Assembly (NCBI GenBank): GCA_016198545.1
Contig: JACQIJ010000091.1
Coordinates: 1-18,713, forward strand
Direction: 5' to 3'
Length of the DNA: 18,713 nt
From: Pseudomonadota bacterium
GTDB taxonomy: Bacteria > Pseudomonadota > Alphaproteobacteria > Micavibrionales > Micavibrionaceae
Under the pieces are notes generated by a model, which was given only the letters and a program-made list of their open reading frames with translations, did not search any database and had not been told where the DNA came from. The translations under genes and the position numbers were made by a program. This document shows positions 1 through 6,719 of this stretch, one piece after another. Position 1 is the first letter of the stretch. Each line of letters opens with the position of its first letter.

Positions 1-2
1 GC

Positions 3-578
3 CTTATTACCTTCAACGTGTTCATCGCGCTGATTCTATCCGTCACATTCCTGAGCAGAACGGGGGCCGGATCCGCTTCTATCCCCGACCGCCTGACCGA
101 ACCTTATGTCGTCAGATTTATCGAGGAATTCGCCGCCATAACCGGCGGACAACGAACCGACATGGATTCATACGCGCTGGCCGATTATTTTATGGACCAT
201 CTAAGCAAAGAGATCCGCTTTACCACGACGCTCCGCTACAGCATCCCCGACCAGCCGGAGGAAAAGCGTACGCTGGAAATGGACCGCGCCACCTTCATCG
301 GCAATGTGATGCAGGGGCAGAGAACGATAGATAAACACGAAACGAAGGTGAGGATCGAATACATCGATATTGCCGACGACGAAAAATCAGCGACCGTTCT
401 TGTCACGAATTACGAGCGCGGCCTGATGCCCGTCGACGACGGGGCGGGAAATGAAGTCATCATGCCGGTCCAGGGAACATCCTATTGCGAACAAAAATTA
501 TCGCTTGATGAAAACTTCCTGATCCGCCTCGACGATGCAATATGCACAACGGATATCGTTTTTTCGGAAGGGTTGTAA
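3..578 (+). CDS. Secreted protein of unknown function, paralogue 1 (5' end cut by window)
   Basis: I do not recognise a named family. The reading frame is open to the first bases of the window. A GTG at 18 could start it, but the hydrophobic stretch there has no basic residues before it, so the true start probably lies upstream. After the hydrophobic signal (about the first 20 residues, ending near SGAGSAS-like small residues) comes a soluble domain of about 160 residues. It aligns along its length with the next gene: RLTEPYVVRFIEE against RLTQDNVRSFLEE, then DRATFIGNVMQGQ against DKQSFIESVLGGQ. Two cysteines near the C-terminus are 18 residues apart in both proteins, suggesting a conserved disulfide in the periplasm. 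The next gene follows after 2 bases, so the two are almost certainly co-transcribed. Export and paralogy are seen in the sequence; function is unknown. Confidence 0.75.
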   Translation, partial: LITFNVFIALILSVTFLSRTGAGSASIPDRLTEPYVVRFIEEFAAITGGQRTDMDSYALADYFMDHLSKEIRFTTTLRYSIPDQPEEKRTLEMDRATFIGNVMQGQRTIDKHETKVRIEYIDIADDEKSATVLVTNYERGLMPVDDGAGNEVIMPVQGTSYCEQKLSLDENFLIRLDDAICTTDIVFSEGL

Positions 579-580
579 AA

Positions 581-1174
581 GTGAAAAAGATCTTCTTTAT
601 AGCCGTATTCATGCTGACTTTTTCCAATCTCTCTTACGCAGACGCCAACGCCGAAGACTTCGTTACCAGATTGACTCAGGACAATGTCCGTTCGTTCCTT
701 GAAGAGGCAAAGGCGATATCGACGGCGCGCAGCCCTGAAAGAACGCCGGAGGATATAAGCGCATGGCTGAACCGCCACCTGGCCCCGAAAGGAAACTTCC
801 GCAGCATGACGAAATTTGCCCTTCCCGGACTCCCAGTCAAGGAAGTTGAAATGAAGCTGGACAAGCAGAGCTTCATCGAAAGCGTTCTCGGCGGACAGAA
901 TCTTTTCGAGAACTATCAGACATCGGTTGAGATAAAAGAAATGAAAATCGCCTCCAGCGGACGGGCCGTAACGCTAAAAACGCGCAGCACGGAAAAAGGC
1001 GATCTTCCCTGGACGGATGGCGAGGGAAAAAGCGAACTTATTCCCGTCGAGGGATTTTCGGACTGCGCACAGAAAATTGTGATTTCACCCGCGAATTACA
1101 TCCAGATGGCCGATGCCGACTGCCGCACGGAGATAAGCTTTGCGCCCTTCGCTGGCAAGCCTCTGGGCGAATGA
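581..1174 (+). CDS. Secreted protein of unknown function, paralogue 2
   Basis: This is the second of a tandem pair of related exported proteins, 197 residues from the chosen GTG. I chose the GTG at 581, not the ATG at 542, because GGAAGGG at 566-572 sits 8 bases before it, it begins a proper signal peptide (MKKIFFIAVFMLTF, cleavage likely after SYA near residue 20), and it follows the stop of the first gene by 2 bases. The mature part begins with the shared RLTQDNVRSFLEE segment and keeps the two cysteines (C162 and C181) with the same 18-residue spacing as its neighbour. Predicted location is the periplasm or outer-membrane face. No catalytic motif is visible. The gene ends 1 base from the stop of the convergent DUF1761 gene, leaving no room for a separate terminator. 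Confidence 0.8.
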   Translation: MKKIFFIAVFMLTFSNLSYADANAEDFVTRLTQDNVRSFLEEAKAISTARSPERTPEDISAWLNRHLAPKGNFRSMTKFALPGLPVKEVEMKLDKQSFIESVLGGQNLFENYQTSVEIKEMKIASSGRAVTLKTRSTEKGDLPWTDGEGKSELIPVEGFSDCAQKIVISPANYIQMADADCRTEISFAPFAGKPLGE

Positions 1175-1175
1175 C

Positions 1176-1589
1176 CTATACGATCCCGATGGCTATATGG
1201 GACAACGCGAACATGTAATACCCCGCCAGATGATATCCCGCGTCGATGGCAACCGCCTGAAACGGATATCCGGTGTAAAGCGACCCCATGATAATCGGCG
1301 GCATCGCAAACGCCACCCACAAAAGGCAGGCAAGGCTTATATAGCCGTTCACCTCATTGATGTGCAAAAGCCCGACAAGAAAAGAATAAAAGCAGGAAGC
1401 AATGAACCATAAAGCCAGCGAGACAAAAAACGGAAGTACATCGCGAACCGGACCGCTTGATGCTTCAGATCCGCGCGCTTTTATCCAGTGCGCTCCGAGA
1501 ACTTTCGGATGATACCAGACCATGCCCAGAAAAAATGCAAGCAGCGCGCCAGAGGCAGTCGCAAGATATGGGAAAGGAAAATAGGCCAT
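1176..1589 (-). CDS. DUF1761 family integral membrane protein
   Basis: A 137-residue protein that is almost entirely membrane: hydrophobic segments fall at about residues 6-25, 53-74, 84-104 and 118-136. The early motif GMVWYHPKVLGAHWIK, at the end of the first helix, matches the G-x-x-WY-x-P...W pattern that marks the DUF1761 family. The family has no established function. The start ATG has AAGGAA eight bases upstream. The gene lies 42 bases downstream of sdhB on the same strand and may be carried on the same transcript, but nothing in the sequence ties it to succinate oxidation. The family call is from memory of the motif; it could be another small four-helix family. Confidence 0.72.
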   Translation of the reverse strand: MAYFPFPYLATASGALLAFFLGMVWYHPKVLGAHWIKARGSEASSGPVRDVLPFFVSLALWFIASCFYSFLVGLLHINEVNGYISLACLLWVAFAMPPIIMGSLYTGYPFQAVAIDAGYHLAGYYMFALSHIAIGIV

Positions 1590-1631
1590 GCCCGGGGTTC
1601 CTTTTCGTTTTAGATATTTCCTGTTTTAATA

Positions 1632-2432
1632 TTAACCCTGTTTACGCGTCGCCAGCAACTTTTTGATTTCGCCAATGGACTGCGCTGGATTCAGACCCTT
1701 GGGGCAGGTTTTCGTGCAATTCATAATCGTATGGCAGCGATACAGGCGGAACGGATCCTCAAGCTGGTCAAGACGTTCGCCTTTTGCCTCGTCGCGTGTA
1801 TCCGAAATCCAGCGCCATGCCTGCATCAATATCGCCGGCCCCAGAAAACGATCGCCGTTCCACCAGTAACTGGGGCATGACGTAGAGCAGCAAAAGCAAA
1901 GGATGCATGCCGCAGGGCCGCGCCCGTCATGGCCGTTCAGAACGTCAGCGTCATCCGGCGCCTGAAGCCGTTCCCGCGCCGGCGGCGTGCTGTCCGTCTT
2001 CATCCACGGCTCTATAGCTTCATATTGCGCATATACATGGGTAAGATCCGGCACAAGATCTTTTACAACCGGCATGTGCGGCAGCGGCGTTATCTTCACA
2101 TCGCCCTTCACATCATCAAGCGCCTTGGTGCAGGCAAGCGTATTCGTGCCGTCTATATTCATGGCGCAGGAACCGCAAATTCCCTCCCGGCAGGAGCGGC
2201 GGAACGTCAACGTACTATCGACGTCGTTCTTGATGTGAATCAGCGCATCCAGAACCATCGGCCCGCACTTGTCGAGATCGATCGTGTAACTGTCCAGCCG
2301 CGGGTTTTCCGAATCGTCCGGGTTCCAGCGGTAAATGCGGACGGTCTTCATGCGCTTCGCGCCGGCGCCGGCCGCGTCAATGTCATTTCCTTTTTTTACT
2401 TTTGAGTTCTTCGGAAGGGTAAACTGGGCCAT
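1632..2432 (-). CDS. sdhB: Succinate dehydrogenase iron-sulfur subunit (complex II)
   Basis: SdhB carries electrons from the FAD of SdhA to ubiquinone in the membrane anchor SdhC/SdhD, on the inner face of the cytoplasmic membrane. The protein is 266 residues, as usual for alphaproteobacteria. The N-terminal ferredoxin domain holds the [2Fe-2S] ligands C81, C86, C89 and C101 in SCREGICGSC. The C-terminal domain has the [4Fe-4S] and [3Fe-4S] ligands C176, C179, C182, C186, C233, C239 and C243, with the same spacings as the E. coli protein as I remember it. A ribosome binding site GGAGAG lies about 7 bases before the ATG. Upstream (on its strand) are two hypothetical genes and not sdhA, so the subunit is separated from the usual sdhCDA order, at least within this window. 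The identification is firm. Confidence 0.97.
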   Translation of the reverse strand: MAQFTLPKNSKVKKGNDIDAAGAGAKRMKTVRIYRWNPDDSENPRLDSYTIDLDKCGPMVLDALIHIKNDVDSTLTFRRSCREGICGSCAMNIDGTNTLACTKALDDVKGDVKITPLPHMPVVKDLVPDLTHVYAQYEAIEPWMKTDSTPPARERLQAPDDADVLNGHDGRGPAACILCFCCSTSCPSYWWNGDRFLGPAILMQAWRWISDTRDEAKGERLDQLEDPFRLYRCHTIMNCTKTCPKGLNPAQSIGEIKKLLATRKQG

Positions 2433-2519
2433 GAAACAACTCTCCGCGCATTCCTACAGCCTATAAAAGTACGCGCTTTTGCAATGTTTGTGAAGAGACC
2501 TTGCGGAAACCGCGGATTA

Positions 2520-2999
2520 TCACTCATCAGGCAACGGTTTTCGCCCGGAAGGGCCGGTTTTTTCATGCACGCCCCGCCCCTGCGTCGCATGAAGAAATTC
2601 CTTCTCGATAATCTGGTTCAGAAGCCCTGCCTCATTGAGATCTTTCAGATAATAATCGGACACTTCCGGCGCATCGCCCGCGATCGTCGTAAAATGATCC
2701 TGCACCATCTGCTTGACATGCTGCGCCTCATACCGCAGCTGTTCGGGGAAACGCCGGTCGCGCATCCTTTTCAGCTCAACATCCTGCTCCACAGGCTTTG
2801 ATCCGCGGCCATCCCCCATCGGAACGACCGTAACTTCCAAAACGGCCTTATAGCCGCGCCCCGGTGCCATTCCCAGTTCCAGAACGGCAATATTCACATC
2901 CCGGCCTTCGGCCATGTGGACGGATGCCCTCGACATGGCGTCGGCCAGCGCTTCCTCCATGCTGTTTTCGGAACGGCCTTCGACGATGAATTTTTTCAT
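2520..2999 (-). CDS. Hypothetical protein with dodecin-like N-terminal pattern
   Basis: I recognise no named family over the full 159 residues. The first 60 residues read as strand (KKFIVEGRSE), helix (SMEEALADAMSRASVHM), strand (VNIAVLELGM) and strand (YKAVLEVTVVP). This is the order and length of the flavin-binding dodecin fold, including the S-x-EEA...RAS helix pattern. The resemblance is my inference and ligand residues cannot be confirmed. The rest (about 75-140) is helical and charged, with a polar tail. There is no signal peptide or membrane segment, so the protein is likely cytoplasmic. Its ATG overlaps the TGA of the preceding gene (ATGA at 2996-2999), so the two are translationally coupled. 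sdhB follows 87 bases downstream. Confidence 0.68.
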   Translation of the reverse strand: MKKFIVEGRSENSMEEALADAMSRASVHMAEGRDVNIAVLELGMAPGRGYKAVLEVTVVPMGDGRGSKPVEQDVELKRMRDRRFPEQLRYEAQHVKQMVQDHFTTIAGDAPEVSDYYLKDLNEAGLLNQIIEKEFLHATQGRGVHEKTGPSGRKPLPDE

Positions 3000-3340
3000 G
3001 CGGGATTAAAAGCCGGACTGGCGAATTCGTACTTGAATATGACTTTGACCGCATTCCACGTACCGCGCAGGCTGGTATCTTTCGAAATACCGTCAAATTC
3101 CCGGTCCAGTTCTCTATCGCGCTGGAGACGATCCCTGTGCGCCTGCAGCGACAACTTGCCTTCAAGCTTCCGGCGCTCCTGTAAAATCAGATCTTCCGCA
3201 TATTCCCTGATTTTCTTTTCAATCCCGGTCGGATCGCGCGGGTCGTCATCAAACCCGCCCCCTCCCCCGCCGCGGCGAAAGAAGACATCACCCAGATCTA
3301 TAGCTATGGCCTTGGCCCGGGGGCCGCGCCGCTGATTCAT
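2996..3340 (-). CDS. Hypothetical small charged protein, glycine-run and coiled-coil-like
   Basis: A 114-residue protein I do not recognise. It has a basic N-terminus, then a run of six glycines (residues 24-29) followed by DDDPRDP, then a long, highly charged helix (about 38-83, rich in R, E, K, L) that could form a coiled coil, and a short C-terminal segment with TWNAVKVIFKYEF. There is no signal peptide. A clear ribosome binding site AAGGGG lies 7 bases before the ATG. Its stop overlaps the start of the dodecin-like gene by ATGA, so the two proteins are probably made together and may interact. The AT-rich gap upstream holds a candidate promoter. The conserved reading frame and good translation signals make it likely real. 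Confidence 0.65.
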   Translation of the reverse strand: MNQRRGPRAKAIAIDLGDVFFRRGGGGGGFDDDPRDPTGIEKKIREYAEDLILQERRKLEGKLSLQAHRDRLQRDRELDREFDGISKDTSLRGTWNAVKVIFKYEFASPAFNPA

Positions 3341-3360
3341 AGCAATCCCCTTATTCCCTA

Positions 3361-3391
3361 ATTATTACACGATTATTGCTGATATTGTCTA
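3361..3391 (-). promoter_or_regulatory. Candidate promoter for the two overlapping hypothetical genes
   Basis: In the AT-rich gap 3341-3411, reading leftward, TAGACA (3386-3391) is followed after 19 bases by AATAAT (3361-3366), which has a TG one base upstream as in an extended -10 element. The start codon of the first gene is about 20 bases beyond. The 19-base spacer is long, so this is only a candidate. Confidence 0.3.
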
Positions 3392-3411
3392 TATAAATAT
3401 GTAAAATATTA

Positions 3412-3813
3412 TTACTCGACAATCATCATCTCGTCCTGCGGAATATCAACAAAATTCTCTTGTTTATCAGGCGGATGGCTGTCAGGGAGCGACTGCGCCC
3501 TGTCCCATTTTTTTACAAGAATATCCATTTCTTCTATAAATTTATCGCTGTTTTCGGCCTTCAGCCTCTCGACATTGTTGCCAAACTGCAGTGGACACGG
3601 ATAGGCCATGTCATACAGATCTGCGTAGCGGCCTCTGTCCTGACGGTAGGAATCGAGCGCAACCTGCTCTTCGGGCTTCAGTTCGCCGTTGCGGGAGGCA
3701 ATCATTTCAATCTGGGCAATGTCTTCGGGTTGGGGAAAAGCGGGCGGTTCGCACGCCATAGCGGAAGATGCCGTCAGAAAAATGAATAAAAGAGATTGAA
3801 GCAGGTATTTCAT
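3412..3813 (-). CDS. Small exported protein of unknown function
   Basis: A 133-residue protein with a typical signal peptide: MKYLLQ, a hydrophobic core LLFIFLTASS, then AMA before C21. Cleavage by signal peptidase I before C21 is likely. The bases of a lipobox are incomplete (A rather than L at -3), so a lipoprotein is possible but less likely. The mature protein has only C21 and C73, which could form a disulfide, and is acidic and helical (for example KPEEQVALDSYRQDRGRY and EEMDILVKKWDRA). No family recognised. The ribosome binding site is weak. The gene is divergent from the tautomerase gene, 52 bases away, with an inverted repeat between them, and is followed after 71 AT-rich bases by the next gene on its strand. 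Confidence 0.65.
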   Translation of the reverse strand: MKYLLQSLLFIFLTASSAMACEPPAFPQPEDIAQIEMIASRNGELKPEEQVALDSYRQDRGRYADLYDMAYPCPLQFGNNVERLKAENSDKFIEEMDILVKKWDRAQSLPDSHPPDKQENFVDIPQDEMMIVE

Positions 3814-3828
3814 ATATCTATGCTTTCA

Positions 3829-3854
3829 CCGTTATACGCCCATTAATATAACGG
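3829..3854. repeat. Inverted repeat between divergent genes
   Basis: CCGTTAT (3829-3835) and ATAACGG (3848-3854) are perfect inverted copies separated by 12 bases. They lie in the 52-base gap between the exported protein and the tautomerase gene. The right arm runs into the GGAG that serves as the ribosome binding site of the tautomerase. It could be an operator for both genes or a hairpin that masks that site. Confidence 0.4.
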
Positions 3855-3865
3855 AGCGACCGGGA

Positions 3866-4054
3866 ATGCCAATAGTCCAAATTCACCTTATCGAAGGCCG
3901 CACGGCCGAGCAAAAACGCGCCCTTGTCCGCAAGGTTACGGACGCAGTCTGCAATTCCGTCAGTTGTCCGCCCGAGGCCGTTCACATCATCCTGTCGGAC
4001 ATGAAGCGCGAAAACTACGCGGAAGCGGGCATTCCCTACAACGACAAAAAATAG
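3866..4054 (+). CDS. 4-oxalocrotonate tautomerase family protein
   Basis: A 62-residue member of the small tautomerase superfamily, which uses an N-terminal proline as base to interconvert keto and enol forms, usually as a hexamer. After removal of Met the protein starts with Pro1 (PIVQIHLIEGRT), and Arg11 of the classical enzyme is present in EGR. The position of the second classical arginine (Arg39) is His in VHIILSDM, and residue 50 is Tyr where 4-oxalocrotonate tautomerase has Phe. True 4-oxalocrotonate activity is therefore doubtful and the substrate unknown. GGAG at 3853-3856 is 9 bases before the ATG. There are no aromatic catabolism genes nearby. It ends 10 bases from the convergent methyltransferase gene. 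Confidence 0.85.
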   Translation: MPIVQIHLIEGRTAEQKRALVRKVTDAVCNSVSCPPEAVHIILSDMKRENYAEAGIPYNDKK

Positions 4055-4064
4055 CCCGCCGCCC

Positions 4065-4607
4065 CTATGCCACATCCTTTTTGCTGCGGATACGGCGGCG
4101 GTGTCCCTGCACATGAACCGGAACAGGTTCCGCAGGGCCGCCTTCGGATACGGGCCTGTCGACGAAACGCCCCATCGAAATCATACGGTCGTACATGACC
4201 AACGCACCGGCGACACCGACATTGACGCAGAACTTCATCGGGATTTTCACGATATGGTCGCAACGGGCCACCATTTCCTGCGAAAGGCTGCCCATTTCCG
4301 GGCCCAGCACATAAGCGGCGCGCACCGGATGGCGGAAACAGGGAAGATCAACCGAATCCTTTATCAGTTCGATGCCGACAAGACGGCAGCCCTTCGGCAG
4401 AGATAGTTCGCCAATGCTCTCATATTGATAATAAGGGACATGATCGAACGCGCCGGAAGTATCAGAGACGCGCATCGCCTTCACGTCCACGGACGGCGCG
4501 ATTGTGAAAAAGAACCCGGCCCCGAACGCATGGGCGGAGCGGACGAGGTTTCCGACATTCTGTTCCTTGCTGATGCCTTCGACGCCGATTCCAAAATAGC
4601 CGCGCAT
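4065..4607 (-). CDS. TrmH/SpoU family RNA 2'-O-methyltransferase
   Basis: A SPOUT-fold RNA methyltransferase of 180 residues that transfers a methyl group from S-adenosylmethionine to a ribose of tRNA or rRNA. The three family motifs are present in order: NVGNLVRSA (17-25) with the catalytic-type Arg23, VLGPEMGSLS (100-109) with Glu104, and IPMKFCVNVGVAGALVMYD (122-140), which forms the knotted cofactor site with Asn129. The tail is basic (GHRRRIRSKK), suited to RNA binding. There is no extra N-terminal substrate-binding domain, so it is a minimal SpoU protein and the target base cannot be told. The start is 3 bases after the acetoacetyl-CoA synthetase stop, with AAGGA inside the end of that gene, implying translational coupling. 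Confidence 0.9.
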   Translation of the reverse strand: MRGYFGIGVEGISKEQNVGNLVRSAHAFGAGFFFTIAPSVDVKAMRVSDTSGAFDHVPYYQYESIGELSLPKGCRLVGIELIKDSVDLPCFRHPVRAAYVLGPEMGSLSQEMVARCDHIVKIPMKFCVNVGVAGALVMYDRMISMGRFVDRPVSEGGPAEPVPVHVQGHRRRIRSKKDVA

Positions 4608-4610
4608 ATT

Positions 4611-6599
4611 CTAATCCTTCAGCGCGTCAAGATTTTCGTAGAGTTTCAGCGCCTCGGGATTCATCAGCGCCTCGACATTCTTCACTTTTCGTCCATGAAT
4701 GACGTCGCGTACAGCCAGTTCCGTTATCTTGTTGGATTTCGTGCGCGGAATATCGGCAATCGGAACAATCTTCGCGGGCACATGTCTGGGAGAAGCCCCC
4801 GCACGTATGCGGTCTTTAATTTTTTTCTCCAGAGTTGCGTCCATCAAAACGCCTTCCTTCAGGCGCACGAATAAAACAACCCGCACGTCGCCCTTCCAGT
4901 CCTGGCCCACGGCAATGGATTCCATGACCTCGGGAACCTGTTCGACCTGCCGGTAAATCTCTGCCGTGCCGATGCGCACGCCACCGGGATTGAGAGTCGC
5001 GTCGGATCGGCCGTATATGATATAGCCGCCGTGCGAGGTGCACTCCATCCAGTCTCCGTGACGCCAGATGTTTTTATAAACGCCGAAATATGCGTCGTGA
5101 TATTTGCTGCCGTCCGGATCGTTCCAGAATGCAACCGGCATGGACGGAAACGGTTTTTTGCATACGAGTTCTCCGGCGCCGGAAGAAGCGGATCGACCGC
5201 TTTCATCGAACACATCCACATCCATGCCGAGAGCGGGGCCCTGAATTTCCCCCCGCCAGACCGAAGACACAGGGTTGCCGAGAACGAAACAGCCGACAAT
5301 GTCGGTACCGCCGGAAATGGAGGCAAGATGGACGTTCTTGCCGACCGCATCGTAAATATAATCGAAACTCTCATGCACGAGCGGTGATCCCGTTGAGCAA
5401 ACGGTGCGCACGGAAGACAAATCATGCGTATCGCCCGGGCGCAAACCGTATCCTTTCAGCGCATCGATATACTTGGCGGAAGTCCCGAACAGGGTCACCT
5501 TGTGGCGGGATGCGTATTCCCAGAGCACATGGCCGTCCGGATGGAATGGAGAACCGTCATAAAGCAGCAGCGTGGCTTCAGCCGCCAGCGCGCTGACCAG
5601 CCAGTTCCACATCATCCAACCGCAGGTCGTGAAATAAAAAACGCGATCGCTGCGCCGTACATCGGATTGCAGCCGCAGTTCCTCCAGATGCTTCAAAAGC
5701 GTACCACCATGCCCGTGCACGATGCATTTAGGAATCCCCGTCGTGCCGCTGGAGAACATAACAAACAGCGGATGATTGAAAGGCATGCGGTTGAACTGAA
5801 CGTCCTGCGGCTTGTGCTTTGAAACGAAATCCATAGCCATGACGGCATTGGAAAGCTTCGAAATATCGGGATCGGCATTGACAAGAGGAACGATGACCGT
5901 CTTTTTCAGACCCTTCAGATGCGGCTGTACAGCCTTTATTTTCTCCATGCAATCGATTTTCTTGCCGGCATAGTAATAGCCCTCGACGGCAACGAATATC
6001 TTCGGATCAATCTGGCCGAAGCGGTCGATGACGCCCTGCGCGCCGAAGTCGGGCGAAGCGGAAGACCATATCGCGCCGAGGCTTGCGGCCGCCAGCATGG
6101 CAATGACCGTTTCCGGCATGTTCGGCATATAACCCGCCACGCGGTCGCCTTCGCGTACGCCTTCGGCGCGGAAAGCCTGCTGCCATTTGCTGACCTCTTC
6201 ATGCAGCTGCGCAAAGCTCAGTTCGCGCTCGGCGCCGGTTTCATCGCGGAAAACGACGGCCGCGCGGTTGTCACGCCGGCGCAAAAGATTCTCGGCGTAG
6301 TTGATGCGCCCCTGCGGAAAGAATTGCGCGCCCGGCATTTGACCCGGGTTATCAAGAACCGTTGATCCCTTCTCGCCGATGACCCCGCAGTAATCCCACA
6401 GACTCGACCAGAAAGCCTCCATATTGTCCACCGACCAACGCCACAAATTCCGGTAATCCCGCAGGCTTTCATCGCCGGTCTCAACCGCCATGCGGCGCAT
6501 GAACCCCGCAAGCTGGGAGTTTTCCAGCAGATCCTTTGGCGGATTCCAGAGAGGCGCATTCATGCCCGTGTCCGCCCTGGCAGCCGTTTGCGCAGCCAT
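4611..6599 (-). CDS. aacS: Acetoacetyl-CoA synthetase
   Basis: Activates acetoacetate to acetoacetyl-CoA with ATP and CoA, in ketone body or polyhydroxybutyrate use; cytoplasmic. It belongs to the adenylate-forming ANL superfamily. Visible motifs are FSSGTTGIPKCIVHGHGG (the phosphate-binding A3 loop, 282-299), GWMMWNWLVSALA (327-339), GRSDATLNPGGVRIGTAEIY (530-549) and, near the C-terminus, TKSNKITEL with the catalytic-type Lys624. The N-terminal LWNPP...ENSQLAGFMR segment and overall length of 662 residues fit AacS better than acetyl-CoA synthetase. I start it at the ATG at 6599 because AAGGAGG lies 6 bases upstream; an in-frame start 20 codons earlier has no such site. The RNA methyltransferase follows directly. 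No thiolase or CoA-transferase genes are present in the window. Confidence 0.93.
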   Translation of the reverse strand: MAAQTAARADTGMNAPLWNPPKDLLENSQLAGFMRRMAVETGDESLRDYRNLWRWSVDNMEAFWSSLWDYCGVIGEKGSTVLDNPGQMPGAQFFPQGRINYAENLLRRRDNRAAVVFRDETGAERELSFAQLHEEVSKWQQAFRAEGVREGDRVAGYMPNMPETVIAMLAAASLGAIWSSASPDFGAQGVIDRFGQIDPKIFVAVEGYYYAGKKIDCMEKIKAVQPHLKGLKKTVIVPLVNADPDISKLSNAVMAMDFVSKHKPQDVQFNRMPFNHPLFVMFSSGTTGIPKCIVHGHGGTLLKHLEELRLQSDVRRSDRVFYFTTCGWMMWNWLVSALAAEATLLLYDGSPFHPDGHVLWEYASRHKVTLFGTSAKYIDALKGYGLRPGDTHDLSSVRTVCSTGSPLVHESFDYIYDAVGKNVHLASISGGTDIVGCFVLGNPVSSVWRGEIQGPALGMDVDVFDESGRSASSGAGELVCKKPFPSMPVAFWNDPDGSKYHDAYFGVYKNIWRHGDWMECTSHGGYIIYGRSDATLNPGGVRIGTAEIYRQVEQVPEVMESIAVGQDWKGDVRVVLFVRLKEGVLMDATLEKKIKDRIRAGASPRHVPAKIVPIADIPRTKSNKITELAVRDVIHGRKVKNVEALMNPEALKLYENLDALKD

Positions 6600-6605
6600 A
6601 AAAAA

Positions 6606-6612
6606 CCTCCTT
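6606..6612 (-). promoter_or_regulatory. Ribosome binding site deciding the aacS start
   Basis: AAGGAGG on the minus strand lies 6 bases before the ATG at 6599. It is a near-perfect Shine-Dalgarno sequence, the strongest in the window, and rules out the longer reading that begins at 6659. Confidence 0.85.
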
Positions 6613-6629
6613 TTGGTCTGAATGCCCTT

Positions 6630-6659
6630 ATTTTCTTCATTCAAGTAACATTCTGTCAA
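6630..6659 (-). promoter_or_regulatory. Candidate sigma70 promoter of aacS
   Basis: On the minus strand a perfect TTGACA (6654-6659) is followed after 18 bases by GAAAAT (6630-6635), which matches four of six -10 positions. Transcription would begin near 6623, giving a leader of about 24 bases that contains the strong ribosome binding site. Confidence 0.5.
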
Positions 6660-6719
6660 GAGAAACCGAATAAAAATCAGGATTGCCCCGAAACGCCCTT
6701 ACATTACACTGTGAACCTC

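Noticed and set aside
2503..2513. GCGG-AAA-CCGC short hairpin between sdhB and the dodecin-like gene as a terminator
   Set aside because: Only four base pairs and no T run after it in the direction of transcription.
6588..6719. Longer N-terminus for scsB starting at 6588
   Set aside because: It would read across the aacS ribosome binding site and promoter and place 44 residues before a typical signal peptide.
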